64,000 nt of DNA from JAJPHT01 sp035526585 (GCA_035526585.1 DATLCC010000027.1:3800-67799), one strand, 5' to 3'. Shown: positions 34,401 to 47,700, counted from the first letter of the stretch. The notes: generated by a model from the letters alone, not told the origin. Translations and numbers: made by a program.

Positions 34401-35771
34401 CCCTTCCGGGTAGATCTGCAGCGAGCCCGACTCGTAGTTGAGCACGCGCACCGTGGCGTTCGACTCGGGGCAGAGGCGGAAGTAGCCCGCGTCGTCCTGG
34501 ATGAAGCTGAAGAAGTCGACGCCGCTCGCCGCGCCCGTGAGGGAGGGCACGGGGTGCGACACGAACGGGCGCGCCTGGCTGGGCTCGGGCGAGTCGCGCT
34601 CGCCCACGCCGTCCATCGACACGAGGAACTTGCCGGTGCCCAGGAGCAGGGCGACGCTGCCCGCGGGGACCAGCACCTGCGCGGTGGGGGCCGCGTTCGT
34701 GAGCGTGACGCCTCCCGGGCAGTTGCCGGGCGCACCGTTGACGCAGACCGAGACCGTGCCGGGGCCCGCCTTCTCGACGCGGAAGCGCTGCTGGCCGTTG
34801 AAGTCCGCGAACGACGCGACGACCTGGAACGCGTCGTCCGCGAAGCTGCCGCTCATGCCCGGCACGTAGCCGCCGGGGGACCAGTCGGCCGAGGTGTCGC
34901 CGATCGCGTAGACGGCGATCGGGTGGTCCCCTTCGATCTTGTAGGGACGGTTCGTGGGGACCGTGACGACCTGGGTGGAGCCGGGCTGGAGGAGGAACGG
35001 GTTCGCGAACTGCGGCGTCGCGGGGACGAGCGTGAAGCCGAGGTCGTACGTGGAGACGCGCACGCTCGTGGGCGCGCTCGTCAAGGCGCGCACGACGAGC
35101 GTGTGCTTCTGCGTGGGCTGCTTGGGCTCGTAGCCGAGGTACGTGTTGCCGCGCGTTCCCCACAGGAAGGCGTCGAGCGGCGACTTCTCCAGGGCGTCGA
35201 AGGCGGGGGGCGGCGTCTTCCCGAACTCGAGCGGGTTCGCGTACACGTAGAAGAAGAGCTTGTCGTGCGGCTTCACGGAGCCGGGGATCTGCCACATCAC
35301 GGTGCCCGCGGGGTTCTTGTCGGGGCTGAAGTCGCGGTACTTGCCCGTCTCCAGCATCGCAGGGTAGAAGACGTGGGGCACGGGCCTCGTCGTGGGCCCG
35401 TCCTTGGGACCCGTCACGAAGCCGGCGTTGTAGGGCACGACGCGGAGGCTGTCGACGTCGAGGGTGAACCCCCGCGCGCGCAGCTCGCCGCCCGCCGTCT
35501 CGTTGGTCCAGCCCGCCTGCACGAGGAGCGCGCCGAAGTCCAGCTCCGCCATGACGAAGGGGTCTTGCATGGCGACGTCGAGCTTGTTCTCGACGACGAT
35601 CGGCACGCGCAGCGCCCAGCCTTGTGTGGGCTGCGCGCGGTCGCTTGGGCCCCACCAGGGGTCGCTCACGCTCTGCGCAGGAGCGAAGGGGAGGAGCGGG
35701 AGAAGGAACAGGAGCGCGAAGGCTACCGCTAGGCACAGCCTCTGGACGCCCCGGCCCCCCCGAACGCTCAC
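31500..35771 (-). CDS. Giant secreted CARDB/NEW3-type protein (1423 aa)
   Basis: Signal peptide MSVRGGRGVQRLCLAVAFAL-LFLLPLLPFAPAQS. Residues ~35-700 form a large beta-rich region without a recognised family (two Cys pairs, for example VCVNGAPGNCPGG). The rest is a chain of NEW3/CARDB modules: YQIVVKNTGSTTDTFALAVE, FNLTTRNKGNDVFTVIFHED, FVLPVTNRGNGQVAVELLAG, SYHVKNVGNVEGTFDLTAQA and VSATVQNAGGIEAENVSVAL. The C-terminal IGVPGPGLFALLAVIALVAT is an anchor, followed by a 60-residue Arg/Ser/Ala tail that looks like translated repeat DNA (it contains a perfect hairpin). The GTG start overlaps the previous stop as GTGA. Role probably structural or adhesive; no enzymatic signature. Confidence 0.82.
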   Translation of the reverse strand: MSVRGGRGVQRLCLAVAFALLFLLPLLPFAPAQSVSDPWWGPSDRAQPTQGWALRVPIVVENKLDVAMQDPFVMAELDFGALLVQAGWTNETAGGELRARGFTLDVDSLRVVPYNAGFVTGPKDGPTTRPVPHVFYPAMLETGKYRDFSPDKNPAGTVMWQIPGSVKPHDKLFFYVYANPLEFGKTPPPAFDALEKSPLDAFLWGTRGNTYLGYEPKQPTQKHTLVVRALTSAPTSVRVSTYDLGFTLVPATPQFANPFLLQPGSTQVVTVPTNRPYKIEGDHPIAVYAIGDTSADWSPGGYVPGMSGSFADDAFQVVASFADFNGQQRFRVEKAGPGTVSVCVNGAPGNCPGGVTLTNAAPTAQVLVPAGSVALLLGTGKFLVSMDGVGERDSPEPSQARPFVSHPVPSLTGAASGVDFFSFIQDDAGYFRLCPESNATVRVLNYESGSLQIYPEGLLPNAPGKELEKRQGCEEVAVQKSVSPQPLYEFYTTPDARSDPPAPPAAFRLFVGAREREMGDPTKNVTRPMIGPYAGLAGIDYYVDTKDSQGVGIFGHYNNTKLTIVTEHDRNGELNYTTQVRSLQRDEFVSLREPTGDLTGQVHLLSTKPISAVSLSPAEFFTEDSVTRERLPHGIGYSYYPPGRPVPIDATIGRAEFRGPLVEIRSPQTEQRSLPLSTGPGSPLSVRLDVLNLGRWVAGEGLTDTIEVACSTPEGWTVEGCAKEFTLTSGSSERLNVVVTPSAEDVNKSRTILVEARSKAGGVAATFKISVYVKIAYGVGMWFDVEGGRKTIDPPIGLDPGAEHRYQIVVKNTGSTTDTFALAVEDPRPGWEQALLLDDEPVTSLRLDGGESTTLTFRVKAPNAETAPQNIVSITARSAASALAADVVNTATRIRPKVDLELNLDPQTRLAEPNETVRFNLTTRNKGNDVFTVIFHEDSILPKGWRADLSVGEITLNPNPANDPNLSYVLHVDVTPPPGARAGDLASVKIAAEIDTGGTGGRVAGDEVSAVVVVRRIYDLATAPVFDPEAEPGEVLHFVLPVTNRGNGQVAVELLAGATEVKRGADAPAGASSVTPAWPVTLESEGFTLEVNDSADLPLRIDVPAGTPPGAYNLTFTTRLSREALQNVSIPVNVKAVSRVDFGGPKSVGLTPGRPIALSYHVKNVGNVEGTFDLTAQAPEGWNATFAPTRAHLAPGEAVDALLSLNATKDAPDGAVRVELHAAVAGAAAGGAPLDVNVARPQLSLASVTGSGSLKAGELILVSATVQNAGGIEAENVSVALVVDGRTVDKVQLSRIPVGSSALATLSWVSTQRGGDVKVVLDPDNEMSLSDRSASEQGVHFGSKIGVPGPGLFALLAVIALVATTTRLQRGRSAARRRRAAVRPGHPSAERSEAPKDAFGTSSAPALRLAARSASGQRERDER
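31573..31589. repeat. Perfect hairpin inside the 3' end of the 1423-aa gene
   Basis: CCGAAGG-CGT-CCTTCGG is a 7-bp stem with a 3-nt loop, lying in a palindrome-rich stretch (about 31505-31680) that encodes only the atypical basic C-terminal tail. The element is near the junction to the 2255-aa gene and may be an inserted palindromic repeat or an mRNA structure that sets the ratio of upstream to downstream products. Confidence 0.35.
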
Positions 35772-38700
35772 CTTCGCTGCCTCCGGGACCCGTTCCTCAG
35801 GGTCACGAGCGCGCAGGCGACGAGGGCGACCGCCAGGATGGCGGAGAGATCGGGCGCGGGCGTCTTGGCCCGACCCGCGGCGACGCCACCGGGCGCGATG
35901 TCGGAACCGACGGTCGCGAGGGCGCTCACGGCGTTGTCGGCGCGGTCGGACTCGACGGTGTCGCTGTACGGGTCCACGACGGCGGTGAGCGTGTGCGCAC
36001 CGGCGAGCGCGGTCCAGTTGAACGTCACGTCGGAGCGGGAGCCGCTCGCGATCGCGGGCACGGTCACCTCATCGACGAAGACGTCGTCGACGAAGAGGTG
36101 CACCGGCACGTCCTTGACCTCGCTGAGGCCGCGGTTCGCGACGGAGACCTTCACCGTGACGCGGTCGCCCGTCTCGAGGCCCGCGCGGGGCGAGAACTCG
36201 AGGGGCGCAAGGCGCAGGTCCTGGCGCACGATGGGGACTTTGAGCGACTGCACGTTCGCGCGTCCTTCCTGCGTCTGCGGCGACACGCCCTCGAAGAACG
36301 TGTAGCCGGCGATGGCGTACGTGCCCGCCTCGACGCTCGCGTTGGGCTTCACGATGAGCTGCGCGACGGCCTTGCCGCCCGGCGGCAGGTCGAAGCTCGA
36401 CGGGGACACGCGCAGCTCGATGCCCGCGGGCGCGTCCACGAGGAGCACCTCGAAGGGCTGCTGCACGTTGCCCTTGTTCTCCACCACGATGGGCATGGTG
36501 AGGGCGCCGTGGTCCGCCTTGGGGACCGCGTCCGTGACGCTCACGCCCGCGGCGCGCATGGGCAGCACGCTCGTGCGCGCGAGCCCGTCGCGCTTGTCGC
36601 CGTTGGGGAGCGTGGCCTTCACGGCGAGGACGCGCTCGCCCGGCGACGTCGTCGGCGGGACGTGGAGGTGGAGATCGAGCGTCGTCTTCCCGTGCGCGGG
36701 GACGCTCACGTTCGCGGGCATCGCCTCGTCGGCGCTCCAGCCTGCCGGTAGGCGCACGAAGACGCTCCACGGCTCGAGGCTGTTGCCTTCGTTCACGAGC
36801 TCCACGGGGAGGACGAACCCGGGCGGCGCTCCGACGCCGAGGCCTCCGGCGATGCTGCCTCCGTAGGAGGCGTTCACGCGCATCGCGCCGCGACCCGAGG
36901 CCACCTTCATGGGGTTCTCGCGTGCGACCGCGTCGATGCTCATGAACTGTTCGCCGGCGACGGCTTCGGCAGCGAGGACGAGGCGCGCCTTGTCCGAGTA
37001 CGTCTCGCCCGCGCGCAGGAAGAAGCCCTCCCTGGGGAGCGCGAGGTGGGTGCCTTCGGGGGCGTGGGCCACGAGCAGGAGATCCTCGCCCGCGTTCCCG
37101 GCGTTGCGGATGCTGAAGGGGACCTCGATCGTCGTGCCCGGCTCGAGGATGGCGGTGACGTCAGGGATCTGGATGTCGATCTCGTACCCCTTCACCGTGA
37201 GCAGCGTGACGCCCGTGCCAGGGTAGCGGTTGTTCGCCGTGGAGAGCTCGACCTGCTCGCTCCTCACGAGGAACTCGATCTCGTGCTCGCCCTTCTGCGC
37301 GAGCCAGTTGAACGTCACGATCGCCTCGGATCCTGGCGCGATGTAGGGGATCGTCTTGGGCGGGAGCGAGAGCGCGCCGATGAACGCGCGCACGTCGACG
37401 TTCGTCGCGCCCGCGCGGCCGTTGTTCGCGACCTTGAGCTCGAAGCTCACGAGCTCGCCGGCCGTGACCTCGTAGCGCGCGACGTCCGCGTCGATCGCGG
37501 GCGACACGACGCCGCCCGCTGCGTTGCGCAGCGACAGCGCGCTCACGTTGGCCACGTGGAGGTCCGGGATCAGGAGGTCGCTCACGGGCACGTGCAGCGT
37601 CACGACGTTGTTGCTGCGCGTGTACTCCTGGTAGTGGCCGTCCGGGTCGACGGTGATCGTGAGCGTGTGCATGCCCAGGCTCCCGGTCTCCGGGTGCCAC
37701 GCGAAGTCGAGGATGCGCGACGAGCCGTCCGGATCGAGCGCGTAGGGGGGCAGCGGGTCGAGGTCGCGGTCGGCGACGATCGAGCCGCCCGGCCACGTGT
37801 CCACGATGCGCACGAGGACGCTCTTGCTCTCGACCACGCCCAGGTTCTGGATCGTGATCGGGATGAACGCCTCGGTGCCTTCCTGCACGAGGGCCGTGGG
37901 CGCTTCCGCCTGCACGGCGAGCTCCGCCCATTCGCGCGGGGCGAAGGCGATGTCGATCGTCGAGAGGCCGCCCGCGTTGCGGTCCGTGAGGCTGCGCGCC
38001 GCGAGGCGGACCTTGAAGTCCGTCGGGAGCAGGCTCGGGTCGCGAGGCAGCGTGATCGTGCCGTCCACGATGCGCCGCTCGCCGGGCACGAGGACGAACG
38101 CGTCCGAGTCGACCGCGACCGACCCCTGCGGCGCGGAGGAGTTCAGCGCGTCGTATTCGAGGCGCTCCGTGTCCGCGACGGAGCCGCGGTTCTCGACGAC
38201 GACGTGGAACGTCTTCGTCGTGTTGTCGAGGAGCGTCGCGCGCTGCACGCTCATCGGGCGCACCGAGAGCGCGACCGGGCTCACCGACATGTCGTCGATG
38301 AGGATGCCCTGGCCGAGGCCGCGGCTGAGCGGACCCACCGTGAAGGGGCCGGCGAAGACCTCGATCTCGAAGCGCACGGTGTTGCCCACGAGCGAGAAGC
38401 TCTTCGCGCGGTTCGTCGTCTGCACGCAGCTTTGCGCGAGGTCGAAGGAGGCGAGCGACCAGCTCTCCTCCCACCGGCCATCCTTGGTGATGAAGAACTC
38501 AGGGTACGACTCGTTCACCGTCCGGTTCTGGGGCGGGTTGAAGCTGAACAGCGGGTTCGGGTCGGAAGGAGGCGTCTGCGCCTGCGGGCCCTGTCCTTGC
38601 GCCGCCTGGACCGGGATCTGGCGGATGATGCCCTCGTATCCGCCCGTGGGCACGAGCACGCACGGGGGCGACCAGGAGCTGAAGGAGCCGGGCTGGTTCT

Positions 38701-41700
38701 CGTTGAGGAGCTTCCGCGCGACGACGCGCGCGCCGTCGTAGCGCGCGAGGCGGTCCATGTGGTAGAAGCTCAGGAACGCCGGGTTGGACGCGCTGAAGTT
38801 GTGGAGGTCGATCGGCTCCGTGACGGCGCGGCACGAGTCCGTGTCCGAGCAGACGAACGCGTACGTGTTCCCGTTGATCTGCGTGTCGTTGTCGTCGATG
38901 CCGACGACGATCGAGCCGGGCGCGTCGTGTCCGCGCAGGTACTGGAACTTCGTGTTCGGGCTGCGGCTGAAGTTCTCGGTGAACGCGCGGTTCTCGTCGA
39001 ACGTCTGCGACCAGACGACCGGCGTGACGCCCACCTGGACGCCCGTCGATCGGTCCGTGAAGTTCAGGCTCGCCTTGCCCGAGGTCGCGCTGCCGTTCAG
39101 GGCGAAGCGGAGGAATCCGTTCGCGCTCGGCGTGACGCGGAAGACGAGCGTCGTCGTCTCCTTGGGCGCGAGGATCGTCGCGCCCGAGACGAGGGGGCAC
39201 GGGTAGCTCGCGGCGACGATGGGCGTGTCCGTGTCCCCGCCGAGGTTGTGGTTCGCGGGGAGATAGCCCGTCACGGTCTGCGCCTTGCACGCGAGCGAGA
39301 GCGTCGCCGGCGCGTAGCCGTCGTTGCGGTACGAGGCCTCGAGGTCGACCGGCTCGCCAAGCGTAGGCGTCGGGTCGCGGACGACGGTCGTCGTCGCGAC
39401 GACCTCGGGGAGCGTCTGCAGGCGGAAGACCACGTCGCGCGTGAGGAGCCCCTGCACGTCGTTGTCCGTGATCGTGAGGAAGTCCTGCGAGTTCACCGAG
39501 TAGCGCTTCACCTCGAAGTGGAGCGTCGTCGTGGGGTCGATGGACGAGAACGTCCTCGGCGTGTGCACGTACAGGTCGATGGTCTTCGATTGGCCCGGAC
39601 CCAGCGTGATGCCTTCGATCTGGAAGCGGTCCGGGGCGAGCGCACGCGCGGAGGGCGCTTGTGGCGCCTCGAACGTGAGCGGCGTGTCGTCCATCGTGAT
39701 CACGCGGACGGAGAGGTTCGTCTGCACGTCCTCGCCGAGGTTGCGCAGCGTGACGGGGATCTTCACGACCGAGTCGGGCATCGCGCCGAACGCGTGCGGC
39801 GTCTCGTCGACGAAGAGGCCCACGTTCCTGCGGTAGCGCGAGCCGTAGACGCCGATGTCGTCGAACTGCCACGCGCCTTCGTCGACGTTCGCGTCCGTGC
39901 CGGCGCGCCAGCGCAGCTGCACGGGCTCGCCGACGATGACCTTGCCCACGATGGCGACGTCGGTGATCCACCAGCCGCCGTGCGCGAGGCCGTCGCCGTT
40001 GGCGTCCGGGTAGCGCAGCGGAGGACGGTTGACGAAGTCCTCGCTCCACGCGATGTGGAAGCCGACTCGGACCTTCTTGCCGATGTACTCGCTCACGTCG
40101 TAGCTCGCGTCCCTCCATCCATTCGAGCTGCCGGAGTAGAGCGCCTGATAGCGTTCTCCCGTGGACGAGACGAGCGTCTCGAAGGGCGGGTCGTAGCGGA
40201 AGACGCCCGCGCTGCGCTTCGAGTAGTTCGCCGTGACCGCGTTGTATCCGCCCTGCGAGGCGTAGATCTGCTTCCACGGGCCCCAGGTCTTCGTCTGCGA
40301 GTCGTACGTCTGGATCTCGACGACGCCTCCCGACGCGAGGGGCGTGCTGCCGAGGACCGAGAGGCTGCCGAAGGCGAAGCGGTGTCCGAAGCTCAGCCGC
40401 GCGTCCGTGCCGGCGATCGCGCCGAGGTCGAAGGCGGGCGTGACGAGCCGGCTCTCGGAGCCTGGCACCGGGCACGCGACGCTGTTCGCGAAGAAGACGT
40501 CCGTCGCGTTGAGCGCGCCGCACTTGTGGTAGATCGCTTCGCCCGTGGAGTTGGCATTGAGGGGCAGCTCGCCGCTCCACCAGGCCTTGGGCTCCTCGCC
40601 CGTCTTGAGCTTCACGCCGGGCGCGTGACCTGCGCCGTCCTTGACGGGCACGACGCCCCAGCCGCCCTCGACGCTCGGGAGCTCGGTGACGAGCGCCCAG
40701 TTGCGGCCGACGGTCTCGGCGGGGATGAGCGGGTCGGCGCGGTTGAAGACGGTGTTGCTCGTCATGCAGCCCAGCGCGTTCAGCGTCGCGCCCTGCCAGT
40801 AGTTGGGCTCGGGCGTGCCGCCGGTGCCGCATTCGCTGACGTGCTTCTCGCTCCAGGCGCGCGTCTCGTCCATGAGGATCGTAGGCTGGCCGAGGGGCTG
40901 GCCGCGAACGATGCGCGTGGCGCGGATGTCGAGCGCGTCGATCGCGAAGCCTGGGTCGTCATGGTAGAAGCCGGCGCCCGTGTATTCGCCGCCGATGGCG
41001 CTGTCGCGCGAGCGCATGGCGACGTCGAGGTCCGCGGGCCAGGAGCTCGGGTATTTCGCGATGGGCGTGTAGGCGAAGCCCATCGTGATCCTGTCGTGGC
41101 CCTTGGCGCGCATCGTCGCGACCTCCTTCGTGAGGTCGGCGTGCATGTGGTACCACTTGCCGCGCGTCTCGACGATCTCCGGGTTGCCGAGGTTGAAGCG
41201 GTACGTCTGCGGGATCTCGTTGCCCGACGCGAACGTGTACGCGGTCTCGAGCTCATCGGGCCACACGTGGCCGGGGATGTCGCCAAAGCCCGCGCGGCTC
41301 ATCGAGACGACGCGCTTGTTGAAGCGCGACGCGTACTCCCACCAGTCGGCCGTGACGACCTGGTCGGTCGTGACGGTGGAGACGTCCACCTCGAACTCGA
41401 GGAGGTGGTTCTGGATCGGCCGCTTGCCGTCGTCGTCGAGGCTCGTGGAGCCGGACCACAGGATCGTGTTCTTCTCCTCGCCGGGCGCGGGCTTCCCTGG
41501 GCCGACGCGCGTTCCCTCGCTCAGGTTCTCGACGAGCCAGCAGCGGTCGGCGTCGATGGTGCCGGGGCACCAGCTCTCCGAGTAGTGCGCGTTGCCGCGT
41601 TGCTTGTCGGCCTTCGCGTAGTTGCCAAGCTCGAGCGCGCCGTACGCCTCGTACTCGACCGCATCCTCCGTGATGTCGTCGAGGCCCGTGAGGTCGAACT

Positions 41701-44700
41701 GGGAGAGGACCCAGCCGTCGACGCTCGCGGGGTGGCGCGAGGAGTTGGACGTGAAGGCGTAGACGCCGGGCGTGTCGGGGTCGCGATCCGGGTGGAGCGG
41801 CGAGCTCGCCTGGACGGGGAAGGACGCGTTGTAGCCCGCGGTCGTCTCCGAGTCCGGCATCGGCGTGAGCCGCTTCCACGTCTGGCCTCCATCCGCGCTC
41901 GCTTCGAGCATGCCGCCGTCGAAGCCGTCCTCGAAGCGGTACTTGTGGAAGAACGCGACGCTCGCGGTGCGGGCGCTGCCGAGGTCCACCGTGGGGGAGA
42001 CGAGGCTGGCGTTCGCGCTCGCGGGGTAGCGGCCCACGAGCGGCTCGCCGAAGGCGTACGAGTCGGTGGAGCGGAAGCCGGGCTGCGTCGCGTTCCAGCC
42101 TGGGCCGAAGACCCACGCGCCGCGCTGCGCCTCGCCGCGCACGCCGCCTTCGACGTCGTCGAAGAGGTACGTCGCGAAGGCGCTCACGCGGCGGTCGAGG
42201 CCGCTCTGCAGCGTGTCGGTCTGGGCGGAGACGGACACGAGGTAGTTCGCGCGCTCGGGCGCCTTCCAGAAGAGGTCGGCGGTCGGGCTCACGTCGTCGG
42301 AGATCGCCGTGAGCGCCGTGCGGGCGCCCGCGGGGGCGGCGCGCGCGGTGGTCCACTCGCGGCAGTCGACGATCGCGCTCGGGCGGCCGCTCGCGACGAG
42401 GTCGCGCCAGTGCGCGCACGTCGGCGCGTCGGCGCCCGCGTCGCGACCGATCATGCTGATGCGGCGCTCGACGTGGATGCCGCTCACGGGCACGTTGCCC
42501 GTGTTGTTGATGAACATCGGGATGTAGCGCGTGATGTCGATCGTCGCGTTCTCGGGGCTCACGAGGAACTCGGTGTCGAAGCGGCGCACGGTCTGCGCGG
42601 GGACGGGGATCGCGGCCGTGCCGATGTGCGCGGCGTTGTCGAGCCAGTCCTCGTCGCGGTCGATCCCGATCGGGTCGACGGTGAACTCGAGGACGTACTG
42701 CGCGCCTTCCTGGGCGGGCACGTTCCACGCGAGCGTGTGGTTCGCGCTCTTGCCGGCTTCCAGGAGCGGCTGCTGGGAGAGCGTGATCGTCTCGACGGGC
42801 ACGCTGATGCCGAGCGCGCGGTCCACGACCTGGCTCACGCGGAGGCGGCCGCCGTAGCCGAGCGCGTCGAACGTGCCGTTGTTGAGGACCGTGACGTTCA
42901 CGGGCACGCGCGTGCCGGGGCCGACGCCGATGGTGCCGACGTCGTAGCCGACGCGGAACGTCATGTTGTTGGCTTCGAGGTCGATGCCGAGCTTGCGCGC
43001 GCCGAGGACCTTGAAGTCGGTGATGTACCAGCCTTCGCCGGGGAAGCTGAGGCGCGAGGCTTCGGGGTCGACGCTCGCGTTCCAGCTCGGGGGGTCGTCG
43101 TTGTAGGTGCCGGCAGACGCGAGGACGCCGACCGGGGGCGCGACGTGCCCGCGGTCTCCCGCCGTGACGAGGTGGAAGGAGACGCGCACCTGGCGACCGG
43201 AAAGGTTCGTCGGGACGCAGGGGATGCTCTTCCCCTTCGTGAGGATGTCGTTGAGCTGTGTCGTCGTGCACGAGACGTTCGCGAAGGTGATCTGCTCCTC
43301 GTCGTACGTGTCCGTGCGGCGGGGCCCGCTGATGACGCCTTCCTCGTCGGGGAGCGCCATGCGGCCCCAGTAGGAGCGGTTCTCGGCGATGAGGCCCGTG
43401 TCTCCGGCGTTGGGCGATCCCGTCGCGAGCCCCACGAAGCCGAGGTCGGTCTTCTGCGGGTACCCCTGGTCGGGGACGACCGGGTAGAACGGTGACCAGC
43501 CGCACGTCGTCGCCTGGAGCGAGGATCCGCAGTCCTGCCCCTGGAGCAGGTACTGGATCTCGACGACGCCGCCGTCGCCCAGGTGCACGTTGAACGGGCT
43601 GCTCTTGTCGAGGAGCGTGCGGAAGGCGTACGAGTGGCGGAAGCTCACGGCGGGATCGTACGCGTCGCGCAGGTCGATGATCGGCGAGACGAGGCGCGAG
43701 TCGAGGTTGTTCATGAGGCGCGGAGCGGTCGGCGACGAGAGCGCGGGCGTGCGGTACATCTCGTTGTTCGCCGCGAAGACCGGGCGGTCCGCGTACTGCT
43801 CCGTCACGTGCCAGGGCGACACGCTCGCCGCGTCGAAGGCGGGGCCGGGCCACATCTCCCAGCGGCGCGTCTGGTCGCGGGCGATGTCGATGGCGGCGTC
43901 GCCCGCGCTCGCGGCGGCCGAGACATCGTGCTCGAGGAACGTGCCGGCGTCGACCGTGAAGACGTCGGCGGCGTGGTAGGCGGGATCCGGGCCGCGCCAT
44001 TCGAGGACGTCGACCCACTTGCCAGCGACGAGGCCCATGAGGTGGAAGTCGTCCAGCGCGTAGCGCGCGTTCTTGCTCACGAAGAACTCGAGGCCGGCGA
44101 AGGTCGTCGGGCCGGGGGTGGCGACACCCAGCGTCGCCGAGGAGGCCGGCGGGAGGCCGTCGTAGAAGCGCGCGTCCCAGCCGCTGAGGTTCGTCGGCGC
44201 GGCGAAGCTCGCGACGGTGTGGCGGACGCGCTCCGCGTTGCAGACCGTGCTCACGCCGAGGTCGGGCGACTGCGAGGCGGGACGGCAAGCTGCGCCCGAC
44301 TGGTTGACGTTCTGCGACGCCACGGCGGGAACGACGGGCACGTGGAGGTAGACGAGGCGCACGTCCACCGGGGCGAAGGCGCTCGCGTTGCGGATGCTCT
44401 GGTTGAAGAAGAGGCGGAACTCGGTGGAGTCGTTCGCGGCGTCGCGGCCCGCGCCCACCGGCTTCGCCATGAAGGCGACGCTCTCCGAGGCGGCCGAGAT
44501 CGCGGTGCTGGCGACGGTCTGCAGGATGCCGCCGTCGTGCGCCGCGAGCGGCGCGACCGTGGTCCACCCTTCGTCGTTCGGGTATCCGCCGCGGTACGCG
44601 CGCTGGAGCACGAGGCCGCCCTGGCCGAGAAGGAAGCTCGCGTCGGATCCGCCGACGCCCAGGAGCACCTTCGCGGGGTGGACGGCGGAGACGCCGAAGA

Positions 44701-47700
44701 CCGGCGGGAGGGCGAGCTCGGGGTAGGACCAGTCGCGTTCGTACGCGTCGCAGGCGCGGCACGTGGCGAGGCGCCCTTCCTGGTCGATGAGGACGAGCGC
44801 GCCGGTGTCCTCCGTGTACGCGCTCACGTAGGCTTCGAGCGCGTCGGGCGCGGGGAGGGCGAGCGGGGGGCGCGCGACGGGCGTCGCGAGCGTGCGGAAG
44901 CTCGCGGCGGCGCCGCCGATGCCTTCGAGGATGACGTCGTCGCCGACGAGGATGAGGTGCCCATCGCGCAGGGTGCCATCGCGCAGCGTCCGGTTGTGGA
45001 TCGCGATCGCGACCGGCTGCTCGCCGACGAACGCGTCCGCCCAGGCCGTCGTGCCAGGGGCGTTGCGGAGGACGATGCCGTCCTCGCCCAGGAGGACCGC
45101 GTCGCCATTCTGCGCGTGGAGCAGGTCGGTCACGACGCCGTGGTAGTCCGTGTGGCCGACGGCGGCGTCGCCCTCGGCGTCCGTGGTCGCGAAGGCGTTG
45201 CGGACCGTGAAGCGCGTGGCCTCCTCGCCGACGACGTTCGCGAGCGTGCCGTTCGCGCCGCCCACGACGAGGTGGTCGCCGTGCCAGAGCGCGGCGGTGA
45301 GGTCCGTGTGGTCGTCCGCGGGCACGGTGACGTGCGCGAGGATGCCGGTGGAGCGCAGGTGGAGGAGCGTGCGGTTGTCGCCGGCGAGCCAGAAGCTGCC
45401 GTCGGAGGCGGGCGCGATGGCGCGGATGGAGCCCCACGCGCGCTCGGTCTCCGGGCCTTCGGCGAACGTGTCGTTGAGGACGCTCGCGCTGAGGTTGGCG
45501 AGGACGCTCCACGCGCCCGTCGTCGGGTCGCGCGCGGCGAGCTGGCCGCTGTGGACGCCCTCCTGGGCCTCGCGGACCTCGGTCGCGACGTAGAGCGTGC
45601 CATCGGCGCCCATCGTGGCGGCCGTGACGTCCTCTCCGCGCAGCGCGGGCACGAGGCCGCCCTCGTACGTGGGTCCGCACTCGCGCTCGACGATCGTGTC
45701 GAGGCAGATGAGGCCGGTGGAGCGCTGCACGAACATGCGGCGCTCGGCGGCGGGGCCGTTGCCCACGCTCGTGCCGGGCGGGAGCCCGAGCTGGAGCGTG
45801 TACGCGCCAGGCTCGCTGGGCGTGACGGTCCACTGGACGATGCGCGTCTCGCCCGGCTGCATGTCGCGCAGCAGGCGGCTCGGGCCGTCGCTCACGAGGT
45901 CGTCCTTCACGATCCCGCCGAGGGTGACGACGAGGTCGGCGGTGACGTCCTGCGGAGCGTTGCCGTCGTTGCGGATGCCCACGAGGACGATGCGCGTCTC
46001 GCCCTTGCGGGCAGCGTACTGCTCCTCGCAGTGGAGGCCGCTGACGCTGCTGCACACCTGGATGGCGAGGCCGCGCTCGCCGTCGGCGCGGACGGGCGTG
46101 AGCGTGCGCACGGTCGCGACGCGCAGGAGCTGCGAGACGTCGAGCGTGCCGGCGCCAAGCTGCGCAAGGCGCGGGTCGGCCGCGTTCGCGGGGCGCACGC
46201 GCGTGTTGTTGGGATCGATCGCGGTCGGGCTCTCCTCGGGCACGCCGAGCTGGTCGCCCAGGCGCGTGTCGTTCATGTCGTAGACGTCGAGGTGGCCGGT
46301 GAGGCGGTAGAGCGTGCCTTCCTGGAGCGAGACGCCTCCCTTGAGCGCCTTCGACCAGGGGATGACGAGCGTGCGGACCTCGTCCGGGATGAGCGTCACC
46401 GTCTGGCCGTAGGTCCCGAGGAGCTGGTTGTTGGCGGCGTTGAAGACGTTGAGCGTGAACGTCGCGTTCTCGGTGAAGTCGCCGGCGTTGTGCAGGTACG
46501 CGGCGATGCTCTGGTTGCCGGAGGGGAGCGTCGTGCGCACGGTGCGCCCGTCGTCGAACGCGTTCCCTTCGACGACGTAGGGGAACGTCGCGCCGACGTC
46601 CTTGAGGCGCACGTTGCGGTGGTACCCATCGCCTTCGGCGTGCACCTTCGCGAGCTCGAAGCCGTAGTGCTCGTGGTGCTTGAAGCGGCCTTCGTCGGTG
46701 AAGATGTCGACGCCGCGGTCGTTGGGGAGCGTCTTCACCTCGAAGAGGACCCAGATGCGCTCGTCCATGTAGGGAGTGAGGTTGAGGCGCTGCGTCACGA
46801 AGTCGGTCGTGTTGCCGGTGAAGGCGACCGTGCTCTGGATGCGCGAGTCGGGCGTGCCCGTCTTGAACGCCTTCGTCTGCACCATGCCGGGGAGGACGAC
46901 GACGCTTCCGCCATCGAGCGACGGCGTGCACGTGGCGTTCCCGGCGTCGTTGCTCCCCGGAAGCAGCGTGCCGTTCACGGCCTCGTAGGCCGTCTTCGTG
47001 AGGACCGGGCGCGCCTGCTCGTGCGCGCACGCGTAGCCGTTCGAGAGCTGCGCGAAGTCCGGGTCGAAGAGCATGGTGCGGTCGGGCTGGCGGTCGCCCG
47101 CGAAGACCCACATGCGCACGCCGTCCTCGGTGGGCGCGAGGTTCATGCGGTACGTGAGGTCGAGGAACGCGCCCTGCTGCATCACGGGGAGCTGATCGAT
47201 GGCCGCGTCGAAGGCGGCCTCGTAGGCGTCCACGAGCGCCATCGCCGCCGGCTGCGCCTGCGGGTTGCCGCGTTGGCAGAGGAAGATCGGCTGGACGGGC
47301 TGCGCGCCGCGGTTGCAGAGCGTGTCGAGCTCGTCGTGCGCTCGCTGGCGGATGACGAGAAGGTCCTGCACGGCGGTCTTGTTCTGCTTGAGCGAGGTGA
47401 GGTCGAGCTCGGGCGAGACGAGCCACTGGTGCGCGCCGCGCTCGTACCCTTCCTCGTCGCCGAAGCGGTAGGTGTGGCGCGTGCCGTTGGGCGTCTGCGT
47501 CTCCGCGAGGCGCCACGCGGCGTCCTCGCCGCGCTCGGTCACGACCTTCCAGTCGCCAAAGCCCGTGAAGCGCGAGCCGTCGAACGTGTCGTCGAGGAGG
47601 ACCGTGCGCGGCTCGACGAGGTCGGCCGGGTAGTCGGAGTCGGGGAGCGTGGCTTCCGTGCGCTCGTCCACCTGGCGCTGCACCTCGCGCGAGGCGTTGC